Assembly: GCA_902362375.1 (NCBI GenBank)
Contig: CABIVS010000006.1
Location: 321,221-385,220 of the forward strand
Length of the DNA: 64,000 bases
Origin: Bacteroidaceae bacterium
GTDB taxonomy: Bacteria > Bacteroidota > Bacteroidia > Bacteroidales > Bacteroidaceae
Direction of reading: 5' to 3'
Positions 17,962 through 26,862 of this stretch are shown here, in pieces. The translations under genes and the position numbers were made by a program. The notes under the pieces are model-generated. The model worked only from the letters and a program-made list of their open reading frames with translations. It had not been told where the DNA came from and searched no databases. The stretch's first letter is position 1, and every line of letters starts with the position of its first letter.

Positions 17962-19041
17962 TTACATTATTTTTTCTTCCAAGGCAGTTACAATTTCATC
18001 CGGGTCGGGCACAATACCGCCGAGGCGTCCGAAATGTTCTACCTTTATTTTACCGTTAACAGCCAGGCGGACATCTTCAATCATCTGTCCGGCATTCAGT
18101 TCCGTAACAAGCATGCCCTTTACTTTATCAGCATAAGAGGCAATTGCCTTTGTCGGGAATGGCCACAAGGTGATCGGACGCAGAATACCTACTTTGATAC
18201 CCTTTTCACGAGCCAGTTCCATTGCTTTTTGGCCAATGCGTGCCATTGAACCAAAGGCGATGATCAGATATTCTGCATCTTCGCAGTTTATTTCTTCAAA
18301 ACGTACTTCGTTTTCTTCGATTTTACGATACTTGGCCTGGAAGCGGAGGTTGTTGATTTCCATTGCTTCCGGTTTCAGTTCCAGAGAAGTGATAATGTTC
18401 GGTTTGCGGCCTTTCGCCTTTCCGGTAGTAGCCCATGGGCATTGTTCGATTACTTCCGCTTCCGTGCGGCGTGCTTTTTGAACAGGAAGAACTACTTTTT
18501 CCATCATCTGTCCGATCACACCATCAGCAAGAATAATAGCCGGATTACGGTATTTGAATGCCAATTCGAATCCCAGTGCTACGAAATCCGCCATTTCCTG
18601 TACGGATGCCGGTGCGAGTGCTATCAGTCTGTAGTCACCATGACCACCACCTTTTACAGTCTGGAAGTAGTCTGCCTGGCTCGGTTGGATGGTTCCCAGT
18701 CCGGGACCGCCACGCATCACGTTCACAATCAGACAAGGAAGTTCGGCACCTGCGATGTAAGAGATACCTTCCTGTTTCAGACTTACACCAGGACTTGAGG
18801 ATGATGTCATAACCATTTTTCCACTACCTGCACCTCCATATACCATATTGATAGCTGCCACTTCACTTTCTGCCTGGAGTACTACCATGCCGGTTGTTTC
18901 CCACGGTTTCAGTTCGGCCAGCGTTTCCAACACTTCCGATTGGGGAGTAATAGGATATCCGAAGTATCCATCCGCACCGCAGCGGATAGCTGCATGGGCG
19001 ATGGCTTCGTTTCCTTTCATTAATACAACTTCTTCTGCCAT
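17962..19041 (-). CDS. 2-oxoacid:ferredoxin oxidoreductase, alpha subunit (VorB/KorA type)
   Basis: A 359-residue alpha subunit. The N-terminal pyrimidine-binding-type domain has MKGNEAIAHAAIRCGADGYFGYPITPQSEV written across residues 8-37, and the central region has SSSSPGVSLKQEGI and GGPGLGTIQPSQADYFQ. The C-terminal transketolase-like domain has IIAFGSMARIGQKAME. It is usually annotated 3-methyl-2-oxobutanoate dehydrogenase subunit VorB in Bacteroides. It follows the ferredoxin gene by 11 bases. A 15-base inverted repeat after its stop separates it from the rest of the operon. Confidence 0.95.
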   Translation of the reverse strand: MAEEVVLMKGNEAIAHAAIRCGADGYFGYPITPQSEVLETLAELKPWETTGMVVLQAESEVAAINMVYGGAGSGKMVMTSSSSPGVSLKQEGISYIAGAELPCLIVNVMRGGPGLGTIQPSQADYFQTVKGGGHGDYRLIALAPASVQEMADFVALGFELAFKYRNPAIILADGVIGQMMEKVVLPVQKARRTEAEVIEQCPWATTGKAKGRKPNIITSLELKPEAMEINNLRFQAKYRKIEENEVRFEEINCEDAEYLIIAFGSMARIGQKAMELAREKGIKVGILRPITLWPFPTKAIASYADKVKGMLVTELNAGQMIEDVRLAVNGKIKVEHFGRLGGIVPDPDEIVTALEEKIM

Positions 19042-19052
19042 ATTCTTTTCTT

Positions 19053-19280
19053 TTATTCTACTTTTACTTTATACACTGAAATACATCCGTCCGGACAAAC
19101 CGTTGCACACGAGCTGCATCCGTTGCAGGTATCTTCTTTTACTTGCCAGGCATAGTTATAGCCTTTCATATTTACCTCTTTATTGAGGGCGATTACATCG
19201 AGCGGACATGCCACTACACACAGGTTGCATCCTTTGCAACGCTCCGTGTCGACTACGATTGCTCCTTTGATTTTTGCCAT
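19053..19280 (-). CDS. 2[4Fe-4S] ferredoxin subunit of the 2-oxoacid oxidoreductase
   Basis: A 75-residue ferredoxin-like subunit with two cluster motifs: CKGCNLCVVACP (about 16-27) and CNGCSSCATVCPDGC (about 52-66). It accepts electrons from the TPP enzyme and passes them to soluble ferredoxin. Its position directly before the alpha subunit is standard for this four-subunit enzyme. All eight expected cysteines are present. Confidence 0.95.
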   Translation of the reverse strand: MAKIKGAIVVDTERCKGCNLCVVACPLDVIALNKEVNMKGYNYAWQVKEDTCNGCSSCATVCPDGCISVYKVKVE

Positions 19281-19314
19281 AATCTTTATTTTATTACGTT
19301 ATCTTTGAGTTCGA

Positions 19315-19596
19315 TTATTGATTAAACATATCTTTGTGGTAGAAATTGAGGATATCAATTGCCATTTTCCTGGCCTGAACGGCAGGGCTGTCCGGATTGA
19401 GCTCGATGGCATACTGGTAGTTGTCCAGTGCCCGCTTCCAATCTCCTTTTTTTCGGTAGGCATTTCCCCGTAAATAGTAAAGAGTATCTTTCTCTTTTTC
19501 GACAGAAGTGTCCTGGAGAAGCTGGTCCAATTGCTTAATCGCTGTGTCCACATCCCCCTGATTGATAAGCTCTTTTAGGTTGTCTATTTGCTCCAT
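19315..19596 (-). CDS. Small TPR-repeat protein, first gene of the oxidoreductase operon
   Basis: A 93-residue protein with about two tetratricopeptide repeats; the clearest is YYLRGNAYRKKGDWKRALDNYQ followed by AIELNPDSPAV (roughly residues 40-72). TPRs bind other proteins, so this could be an assembly or scaffold factor for the complex encoded downstream, but no function can be assigned. It starts 22 bases after the expected transcription start and is 34 bases upstream of the ferredoxin gene. Confidence 0.85.
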   Translation of the reverse strand: MEQIDNLKELINQGDVDTAIKQLDQLLQDTSVEKEKDTLYYLRGNAYRKKGDWKRALDNYQYAIELNPDSPAVQARKMAIDILNFYHKDMFNQ

Positions 19597-19624
19597 TTCT
19601 TTCGTCTTTCGGGATTCTGAAACG

Positions 19625-19632
19625 CAAAGATA
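19625..19632 (-). promoter_or_regulatory. -7 box TATCTTTG of the oxidoreductase operon
   Basis: The minus strand reads TATCTTTG, an exact TAnnTTTG match, about 29 bases before the TPR gene start. A TTTG at 19655-19658 (minus strand) lies 22 bases upstream, slightly longer than the usual 19-20 spacing. Confidence 0.65.
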
Positions 19633-19745
19633 GTTTTTATTTGTGTAAATGGGGCAAATGAAGACGGAAATTTACAACGTTTGGACTTTATTGTATATTC
19701 TATGAATATATAGTCAGGATGAAAGAAAAAACGGATCTCATCTTT

Positions 19746-19776
19746 TTTGTTTATAACGAGAATATATCTATTTTTG
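19746..19776 (+). promoter_or_regulatory. Housekeeping promoter of the first ECF sigma gene
   Basis: TTTG at 19746-19749 and TATTTTTG at 19769-19776 are separated by 19 bases, matching the Bacteroides -33/-7 pair. Transcription should start near 19781, giving a leader of about 70 bases. The sigma gene is therefore probably expressed at a basal level. Confidence 0.65.
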
Positions 19777-19850
19777 TCACCACCAACATGATTGGTTTTG
19801 TTTTCTCTGATGATGATTATTAATACACTTTGGCCTTGTAGAATACTGAA

Positions 19851-20399
19851 ATGAAAGATGAACATGTGAATGATATAAATAATTATCAGAAACTGTATAT
19901 GCAATATGCGCCCATGTTGTTGCGTTTTGCTGGGAAGTTTATTTCTCCTTTCTTTGCAGAAGATATTGTGCAGGATGTATTTCTTAGAATATGGGATAAA
20001 CAAGTTTTTCTGTTATCTGAATCAGAGGTTAAAAATATATTGTTTGTTGCTGTCCGGAATGCCTGTATCGATCATTTGCGTCGTATTAGTCTCGAACAGG
20101 AGTTTGCCGATAAGCGTGCTATCCAGCTCAAATTAGATGAGTTGAGCTTTTACGACGGTGCTGATGAGTTATTTATGAGGAAAGACTTGATAGCACATGT
20201 GATGGCGAAAATAAATGAATTGCCCGAAAAAAGACGCGAGATCTTCTTGTTGTCATATATGGAGGGACTTAAGGCAGCAGAGATTGCTGAAAGATTGAAT
20301 TTATCCACGCGAACAGTAGAGAATCAATTATATAGAACATTGCTTTTCTTGCGAAAGGAACTTCAGACGGCTTTTGTCTATTTATTTATGTTCGTATAG
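19851..20399 (+). CDS. ECF-type RNA polymerase sigma factor (PUL regulator)
   Basis: A 182-residue sigma-70-family ECF factor. Region 2 covers about residues 13-75 (YMQYAPMLLRFAGK, AEDIVQDVFLRIWD), and region 4 about 120-170 (LPEKRREIFLLSYMEGLKAAEIAERLNLSTRTVENQL). Such factors are held by a FecR-type anti-sigma and released when the cognate SusC binds its ligand. The FecR gene follows after 126 bases and susC after that, the classic trans-envelope signalling arrangement. Targets presumably include fecR and the susC operon. Confidence 0.95.
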   Translation: MKDEHVNDINNYQKLYMQYAPMLLRFAGKFISPFFAEDIVQDVFLRIWDKQVFLLSESEVKNILFVAVRNACIDHLRRISLEQEFADKRAIQLKLDELSFYDGADELFMRKDLIAHVMAKINELPEKRREIFLLSYMEGLKAAEIAERLNLSTRTVENQLYRTLLFLRKELQTAFVYLFMFV

Positions 20400-20460
20400 C
20401 CTGCATGAATTCTCGTTTTCCATCACGTAGAAAAATATAATTAAAAAAAATAAAGAAGTC

Positions 20461-20490
20461 GGTGAGTAGTTTTTGCCGATGGTTCGTTAC
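20461..20490 (+). promoter_or_regulatory. Candidate ECF-dependent promoter upstream of fecR
   Basis: In the 126-base gap there is a T-run (GTAGTTTTTG) followed 14 bases later by TCGT and then an AT-rich stretch. The corresponding gap of the second system has a T-run and TCGT at 35078-35097 with 16-base spacing. ECF promoters commonly have a T- or A-rich -35 and a CGT-containing -10. The match is suggestive only. Confidence 0.3.
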
Positions 20491-20525
20491 ATATATAAAA
20501 ACAGGTAAATATTATCTATTTATAT

Positions 20526-21503
20526 ATGGAAAACATGATTTCAGATTTGATAATAGGGTTTTTAAAAGGTTCGTTGAATGAGAAAGAGATCAATCAGTTT
20601 TATGATTGGGTGAATGAAACACCTGAAAATAAAAAGATTTTTTTCGAAGCGAAGATGGTCTATGATGCTTGCTTGTTTAAAGGAAGCGATATTGATATGG
20701 ATAAGAGCTGGCAACGTTTATTGGAAAAGAAACAGAAGCAGACTCCAAAGAAAATATACACTCTTTTCCGGAGAATTCAGACTTATGCGGCAGTCGCTGT
20801 TATCGCCATCGCCCTTACTTCTACTATCTTCTTGATGTTAAATACTACTTCTCCTGCTCCGATAGCCGAATATGTGAGTGGTGATGGAATTGTTGCTGAT
20901 AAGATAATACTGTCAGACGGTACACAGGTGAGCATGGGCAGTCAGTCGAAATTCCGTTATGATCCTCATTATGGAAAAGATAAACGTGTGGTTTATTTGG
21001 AGGGAGAAGCATTCTTTGATGTAGCCAAGCAAAAAAGTAAACCTTTCATCGTGGTTGTGAATGGGCAGGAGATAGAAGCTTTAGGCACCAAATTCAATGT
21101 GGAAGCTTATCCGTCGGATTCTGTTGCTGTTACTACTTTATTGGAGGGCTCCATTCGTTTGACTAGTGAAAATATAAATACTCCGGTTGTTTTAAGACCC
21201 AATCAACAATATGTCTACAATAAAGATAAAGGAACTTATAAAGTAGATAAAGTAGAAGCTTCTCTTTATACATCATGGATTTCCGGTTATTATTATTTTC
21301 ATGAAGAAAGTTTAGACGGAATATTGAACAGGCTGGGACATATTTACGGAGTCGATTTCCGGGTTCAGTCGGATAACTTGAAAGGACGTAAATTTACCGG
21401 AACCTTCTATCGGGGACAAAGCATTAAGGATATTCTGGATGTGATAAATGTCTCAATTCCAATTCAATATCAGGTAAATAAGCAACATGTGATTATAAAT
21501 TGA
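20526..21503 (+). CDS. FecR-family anti-sigma factor
   Basis: A 325-residue inner-membrane anti-sigma factor. A cytoplasmic N-terminal domain (about 1-75) would hold the sigma factor. One transmembrane helix lies at about 78-98 (YAAVAVIAIALTSTIF). The periplasmic FecR domain (about 115-215) contains DGTQVSMGSQSKFRYD and VYLEGEAFFDVAK, and a DUF4974-type domain (about 250-325) ends the protein. It relays the signal from the STN domain of the SusC at 21672-24998. The gene is 126 bases after the sigma factor and about 170 before susC. Confidence 0.95.
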   Translation: MENMISDLIIGFLKGSLNEKEINQFYDWVNETPENKKIFFEAKMVYDACLFKGSDIDMDKSWQRLLEKKQKQTPKKIYTLFRRIQTYAAVAVIAIALTSTIFLMLNTTSPAPIAEYVSGDGIVADKIILSDGTQVSMGSQSKFRYDPHYGKDKRVVYLEGEAFFDVAKQKSKPFIVVVNGQEIEALGTKFNVEAYPSDSVAVTTLLEGSIRLTSENINTPVVLRPNQQYVYNKDKGTYKVDKVEASLYTSWISGYYYFHEESLDGILNRLGHIYGVDFRVQSDNLKGRKFTGTFYRGQSIKDILDVINVSIPIQYQVNKQHVIIN

Positions 21504-21552
21504 ATAACTAATCTAAATTAAGAACGACAGAATGAATAGCAGTTAACCTTAT

Positions 21553-21665
21553 ATAATAAGAAAGAGAGAAGAAAATTTTGGCCGATTTTCTTCTCTCCGA
21601 GATGTTTGCATCTCAAAAAATTAAACTTCCTCTTGAATGGAATAGTGTTTAATCTTAAAACTTAC
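21553..21665 (-). ncRNA. Candidate cis-antisense small RNA to the susC leader (DonS-type), system 1
   Basis: On the minus strand a TACATTTG box (21665-21672, exact TAnnTTTG) covers the first base of the susC ATG. Transcription would start near 21660 and run back through the susC leader. About 95 bases on there is a perfect 13-bp stem (21564-21576 with 21585-21597, 8-base loop) followed on this strand by the U-rich TTTCTTATTATAT, a good intrinsic terminator. The product would be about 95-105 nt, antisense to the susC 5-prime region. Antisense RNAs in this position repress susC in Bacteroides PULs with ECF/anti-sigma control. No clear -33 element is visible. The second system has the same layout. 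Confidence 0.6.
21564..21597. terminator. 13-bp hairpin between fecR and susC, system 1
   Basis: A perfect 13-bp stem with an 8-base loop. Read on the minus strand it is followed by a U-rich tract and looks like a terminator for the antisense RNA. Read on the plus strand it lacks a U-tract, so it would be a leader hairpin in the fecR-susC transcript. A second small hairpin (GAGATG/CATCTC, 21599-21614) follows on the plus strand. Confidence 0.6.
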
Positions 21666-21671
21666 AAATGT

Positions 21672-24600
21672 ATGAATAAACAGTCTATGACTTACGGGTA
21701 TCCCCCAAAAAGAAGCATAAAAAACATAAAAATAACTTTTACCGTTTTGTTGTTATTTATTTTGCAGCTCACAACAAGCAATATTTATGCGCAGGATAAA
21801 AAAGTATCCATATCGGTAAAGAATGAAAATCTGGAGAATGTAATAAGAATGGTTGAGAAACAGACGGATTATCTGTTCTTTTACAATTCAGATGAAATCA
21901 ATAGGAAACAAAAAATAACAATCGATAAAAGAAACAGCACATTAAAAGATGTACTTGAAGTAATTACCGCTAAAGCCAATTTATCATATACCATTAAAGG
22001 TCGTCATATCATTCTGACGCAAAAGGTTGAAAAGACTGCTGTGGGTGGAAGTGCTTCAGCCAAGCCGTCGGAGAGAACAGTGACGGGTATAGTAAAAGAT
22101 GAAACGGATTTCCCAGTTGTGGGGGCAAATATTGTGATACCCAAGACGAAGAAAGGAGTCATTACAGATATAAATGGAGCTTTTTCCTTGAATGTAACTC
22201 CCGGAGATGTAATTGAAATTTCCTATTTGGGATATATGACACAGGAAATTAAGGTGACAGATCAGAAGTCACTGAATATTGTGTTGCGGGAGAATGCAAA
22301 AGCCTTGAGTGAAGTGGTGGTTGTGGGATATGGAGCTGTGAAGAAATCTGATTTGACAGGTTCTGTAGCTTCCGTGTCCAATGCAAATCTGGTAAGGGGA
22401 GGCAATACAAACTCTGCCGGTGCTTTGCAGGGTGAACTTTCCGGAGTGACGATTGTACGTTCCAATAACAAACCGGGTGGAGGGTATGATATCAAAATCC
22501 GTGGTATTAATTCTATAACAGCTTCTTCCTCTCCGTTGATTGTCATTGACGGAGTGCCGGGTGGAAATCTGGACTTTGTGAATCCGGATGATATTGAAAA
22601 GATAGATGTGTTGAAAGATGCGTCTGCAACAGCTATTTATGGATCCAGTGGTGCCAATGGAGTTATCATTGTTACAACTAAGAGAGGCCAGACCGGTAAA
22701 CCCAAGATTTCGTATAATGGCTATGTGGGGTTTAGAACATATACTAACCTGCCGGATATGATGTCCGGAGATGAATATGTACAGCTTGCCAGAGAAGCAA
22801 CTCGTGGCGGGGCTCCCAATTATGTTTATAAAAGAGACGAGCAGATATTTACAGATCCCTCCGAACTTCAGGCGGTAAAAGATGGTAACTATTATGATTG
22901 GTTGGATGCTATTTCCGATCCTGCTTTTATAACCAACCATAGCCTGTCGGCAGTAGGAGGTACGGAAGCTGTAAAATATGGTTTCTCCGGTGGATACTAT
23001 TATGAAGATGGTATGATTCAGCCACAAGAATATACGCGTTATAATTTGCGTTCAGTGGTAGATATAACTATCAACAAACATGTGTCTTTTGGTGGAAGTA
23101 TGTATGCTACTCACAGTATTCGTGAAAAAGGTAACTGGGACTTATTGCGGGATGTATTCCGTATGCGTCCTACACAACATCCGAACAGTTTGGTGACAGG
23201 TGAAGAAATCTGGAAGTATTCGAGTAATAATCTTTTCAATCCTCTGATTACTTCAAAGAATCAGCGTTCGCAAGTGAAAAGTTTAAATCTTCAAAGTAAC
23301 ATCTATCTGAAAATAACTCCTATTGAAAATTTAGAGTTGACTTCTTCCTTTTCTCCGTATTTCACGCAGACATCTATGGGCGATTATATCGGAGTATGGA
23401 CTAAAGCGCAGCAAGGTACGGCCAAAGGAGCAATTGCTAATGCTACAAAGGATAATTCGTTGAGTTGGATCTGGGATAACATTATAAATTATACTTGGAA
23501 GAAGGCGATACATTCCATTACTGCTACCGGAGTTTTTTCTGCACAGAAATATCAGTATGACAGATTATATGGGGCGACAAAAGACCTGTCATATAATTCG
23601 TTGTGGTATAATTTGAATGGAGGAGAAATTACAGGATTAAGTTCTAATTTCAATCAGTGGACTATGATGTCTTACGTCGGTAGAGTCAACTACGGGCTTT
23701 TAGACAGATATTTGTTGACGGCTAGTTTGCGTTATGATGGTTCATCTAGGTTGGCTGACGGTCATAAATGGGCGCTGTTTCCTTCAGTGGCTGTTGCATG
23801 GAGAATTACAGAAGAAAGCTTTGTCAAAGATTCGAAGTGGCTGTCTAATCTAAAACTGCGTTTGAGTTATGGACAGGCAGGTAATGCCAATTCTGTTTCC
23901 CCTTACGCTTCTGAAGGGAACATTTCGGGTTCTGTTTATTATCCTTTCGGTACTTCTACTTCTGTAGGTAATCTTCCCGCTAATATAGCTAATCCCTTAT
24001 TGACATGGGAGCGTACTTCCGAATATAATGTTGGATTTGACTTCGGCTTTTTAGGTCAGTGTATTTCCGGTAATATTGAATATTATAACCGGACAACGAA
24101 TGATTTATTGATGGGGCGTAATATTCCGGTTCATTTAGGTTACTCATCGGTAGTTTCCAATGTGGGTTCAGTGAGAAACAGCGGATTTGAATTACAGCTA
24201 AATACGGTAAATATTGCATCGAAGAACTTTACATGGAATACGACCATTAATTTAGCTTACAATAAAAATGAGATTGTAAGTCTTGCCGATGAAGAAGATT
24301 TGAGTAACTATTCTGTGAATCTGAAAGGAATGAGAGGCCGTTATTCGGATAAAAGATTTATCGGTAAGCCTGTAGATACTAACTGGAATCAGAATACGAT
24401 TGGTGTGTGGCAGTTGGGAGAAGAAGAGGAAGCTGCGAAATATGGGTGTGTACCGGGTAATTTCAAGATTAAAGACTATAATAATGACGGAAAACTTACT
24501 GATGACGATTATATCATAGATGGTAAACGAACTCCGGATTGGACGGGAGGTATGACGAATATGTTTAAATACCGTGATTTTGATTTATCTTTCCACATGT

Positions 24601-24998
24601 ATTTCCAGTTAGGCGCTACTCAATACGACCGTTTCTTTGAAAACTTTGCATTGGAATGGAACAGTCAGAACTTTAATAATTTGCGGACAAACTACTGGAC
24701 ACCGGAGAACCCTTCCAATACAATGGGGCGACCTTCACAAATGGGTTCCAGAGGTAATATTGCTTATGAAAAGACCGATTTCCTGAAAGTATCCTATGTC
24801 ACATTGGGATATTCGCTGAGTAAGAAACTACTGTCAAAATGGGGGTTAAGCAATGCCCGTATCTATGTGACAGTACAGAATCCTCTCATCCTGACGAAAT
24901 TCAGGGGACTCGATCCGGAACAGCCGGATATAACAAATATCGGAGATACGGATGGTATGACTAAGAATACGCTATTAGGTGTTAATGTTTCATTTTAA
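21672..24998 (+). CDS. SusC-like TonB-dependent transducer with STN domain
   Basis: A 1108-residue outer-membrane transporter that also signals. After the signal region comes an STN domain (about 45-115 from this start; VSISVKNENLENVIRMVEKQ), then a carboxypeptidase-like beta-sandwich (VTGIVKDETDFPVVGANIV), a plug with KIRGINSITASSSPLIVIDG and IDVLKDASATAIYGSSGANG, and a 22-strand-type barrel ending GVNVSF. The STN domain contacts FecR in the periplasm, so substrate binding should trigger the sigma factor. The first in-frame ATG is at 21672; an earlier TTG at 21606 would read through a small leader hairpin. The SusD partner starts 11 bases after its stop. Confidence 0.95.
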   Translation: MNKQSMTYGYPPKRSIKNIKITFTVLLLFILQLTTSNIYAQDKKVSISVKNENLENVIRMVEKQTDYLFFYNSDEINRKQKITIDKRNSTLKDVLEVITAKANLSYTIKGRHIILTQKVEKTAVGGSASAKPSERTVTGIVKDETDFPVVGANIVIPKTKKGVITDINGAFSLNVTPGDVIEISYLGYMTQEIKVTDQKSLNIVLRENAKALSEVVVVGYGAVKKSDLTGSVASVSNANLVRGGNTNSAGALQGELSGVTIVRSNNKPGGGYDIKIRGINSITASSSPLIVIDGVPGGNLDFVNPDDIEKIDVLKDASATAIYGSSGANGVIIVTTKRGQTGKPKISYNGYVGFRTYTNLPDMMSGDEYVQLAREATRGGAPNYVYKRDEQIFTDPSELQAVKDGNYYDWLDAISDPAFITNHSLSAVGGTEAVKYGFSGGYYYEDGMIQPQEYTRYNLRSVVDITINKHVSFGGSMYATHSIREKGNWDLLRDVFRMRPTQHPNSLVTGEEIWKYSSNNLFNPLITSKNQRSQVKSLNLQSNIYLKITPIENLELTSSFSPYFTQTSMGDYIGVWTKAQQGTAKGAIANATKDNSLSWIWDNIINYTWKKAIHSITATGVFSAQKYQYDRLYGATKDLSYNSLWYNLNGGEITGLSSNFNQWTMMSYVGRVNYGLLDRYLLTASLRYDGSSRLADGHKWALFPSVAVAWRITEESFVKDSKWLSNLKLRLSYGQAGNANSVSPYASEGNISGSVYYPFGTSTSVGNLPANIANPLLTWERTSEYNVGFDFGFLGQCISGNIEYYNRTTNDLLMGRNIPVHLGYSSVVSNVGSVRNSGFELQLNTVNIASKNFTWNTTINLAYNKNEIVSLADEEDLSNYSVNLKGMRGRYSDKRFIGKPVDTNWNQNTIGVWQLGEEEEAAKYGCVPGNFKIKDYNNDGKLTDDDYIIDGKRTPDWTGGMTNMFKYRDFDLSFHMYFQLGATQYDRFFENFALEWNSQNFNNLRTNYWTPENPSNTMGRPSQMGSRGNIAYEKTDFLKVSYVTLGYSLSKKLLSKWGLSNARIYVTVQNPLILTKFRGLDPEQPDITNIGDTDGMTKNTLLGVNVSF

Positions 24999-25008
24999 AA
25001 ACAGATTT

Positions 25009-26832
25009 ATGAAAAACAAAAAATATTTGAAATATGTCCTTTTATCATTAACTATAAGTATAGGGATGAGTTCTTGTTCTGATTTTTTGGATGAAGTGAA
25101 TTATTCCAGTCAATCAGCGGATAAATATTATCAGACTAAAAGTGGATATGAAAGTTTGATTGTAGGGTGTTATTCAAACTTGAAGAATATTTATAATAAT
25201 ACGAACTTTCAGATTTTCACTCAACAGGGGACAGATGTGTTTACACAGAATTATCCGACGGAAATTACTCCGATGAACCAGTACACCACTACTTATCAGT
25301 CGAGTAATGGTACGGTTTATTCCATGTGGAGCTCTTATTATAATGCTTTGAAGAATGTGAATGCTGCTATCGACCGTTCGGAGAATGTGATTCTACGGAC
25401 AGATGATCCGGATGGCATGGAACCGAACACTCTCGCGCAACGAGTAGCGGAGGCTAAGGCATTGCGGGCATGGTACTTATTAGAGATTATTAGAAACTGG
25501 GGAAAGGCCCCGTTGGAAATACATGAAGCGAAAGAACCTTCTTATACCGTTGAGTATGCGGATGGTGCCGCTTTTTATAAGCAAATATTTGAAGATCTGG
25601 AGGCAGCAATCGCAGTGCTTCCTTATCGGCAGACGGGTTCCAGCTATGGCCGTATGTCTAAAGCTGCAGCCAAACATATCCGGGCATTAGCTTATCTGAC
25701 ACGTGGATATGAAGATTATGCAGATGCTAAAGATTTTGAGAATGCTTTTAAAGATGCGGAAGATGTCTATCTTAATTCAGGACACAAATTATTGGACGAT
25801 TATGCTATGGTACATCGTCAGTCGAACGAAATGAATGACGAGATTGTTTTTGCGATTGGTTTTGCTGATGCGGCGAACTATAATACGAATATCTGGAATC
25901 AGTGGTTTATGATGCCATATTCTATCGGCGGTTGGTTAGGATTAGGGAAAGATAGCTATTATGGTAATGCCAGTGCGCATGTAAAAGCAATTCCTACTAA
26001 ATATGCTTATCTCATGTATGACTGGCAGAAAGACAGACGCCCATCAGTCACTTATATGAGTCCGCTGAATGGAGACAAGAATACTTCTGTGGATGGAAAA
26101 GACGCTGGCAAAAACTGGTTTCAGTGTACTACTCCTGTGGATGGAGTTTTTGCAAAAGGTGATAAGATTATCTACTTCCCGGTTCCTACCGATCCGGAAT
26201 ATAAGGTATGGTCTGCTTCAGATAAAGATAAGGTAAGATACAAGGTCTTTAATTTCCCGGCTGGCGACGCGAGCGATATGTCCGATGACGATTATTATAA
26301 GTATGCTTATCAGACGACAAATTCAACATCTCGTACTTTCCTTCCTATTTGGAAATTCAAAGATGGAAATACAGAGTTTAAAGAGGATGAATCGGGGTCC
26401 GGCACACGTGATATTTATCTGTTCCGTCTGGCAGAAACCTGTCTGATAGCAGCAGAAGCGGCAGTTATGAATAATGATAATGACAATGCGATCAAATATA
26501 TTAATTATGTTGCTTCACGTGCGGCCAAGAATGCTCCGGTTGCAGGTCTTACAGGCTATAGCGGGACTGTAACATTAGATGATATACTTGATGAGAGGGC
26601 GAAGGAATTATTAGGCGAAGGATCACGTTGGAATGATTTGCAGCGTACTCGTAAATTGGCAGAACGTGTGTTGAAATATAACTGGGATGTATCTAATATT
26701 CATGGTGGTACAATCAAGACTACTCTGACAGAAGAGTCTTTTAAGAATAAATTTATTCTGCGCCCTATTCCTTTGCAATGGTTAAATTCTTTATCCAATG
26801 GAAGTGAATTGGGAAATAATCCCGGTTGGTAA
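25009..26832 (+). CDS. SusD-like surface glycan-binding lipoprotein
   Basis: A 607-residue lipoprotein of the SusD/RagB family that caps the SusC barrel and helps capture glycan. The lipobox is at ISIGMSSCSDFLDE. The helical TPR-like core shows the typical ALRAWYLLEIIRNWG and the C-terminal part ILDERAKELLGEGSRWNDLQRT, the most recognisable SusD signature. The ATG at 25009 was chosen because it gives the proper lipoprotein signal; an earlier in-frame start overlaps the susC stop. Confidence 0.95.
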   Translation: MKNKKYLKYVLLSLTISIGMSSCSDFLDEVNYSSQSADKYYQTKSGYESLIVGCYSNLKNIYNNTNFQIFTQQGTDVFTQNYPTEITPMNQYTTTYQSSNGTVYSMWSSYYNALKNVNAAIDRSENVILRTDDPDGMEPNTLAQRVAEAKALRAWYLLEIIRNWGKAPLEIHEAKEPSYTVEYADGAAFYKQIFEDLEAAIAVLPYRQTGSSYGRMSKAAAKHIRALAYLTRGYEDYADAKDFENAFKDAEDVYLNSGHKLLDDYAMVHRQSNEMNDEIVFAIGFADAANYNTNIWNQWFMMPYSIGGWLGLGKDSYYGNASAHVKAIPTKYAYLMYDWQKDRRPSVTYMSPLNGDKNTSVDGKDAGKNWFQCTTPVDGVFAKGDKIIYFPVPTDPEYKVWSASDKDKVRYKVFNFPAGDASDMSDDDYYKYAYQTTNSTSRTFLPIWKFKDGNTEFKEDESGSGTRDIYLFRLAETCLIAAEAAVMNNDNDNAIKYINYVASRAAKNAPVAGLTGYSGTVTLDDILDERAKELLGEGSRWNDLQRTRKLAERVLKYNWDVSNIHGGTIKTTLTEESFKNKFILRPIPLQWLNSLSNGSELGNNPGW

Positions 26833-26862
26833 CCGAATGTTGAATTTTAAAACGAAACTTAT

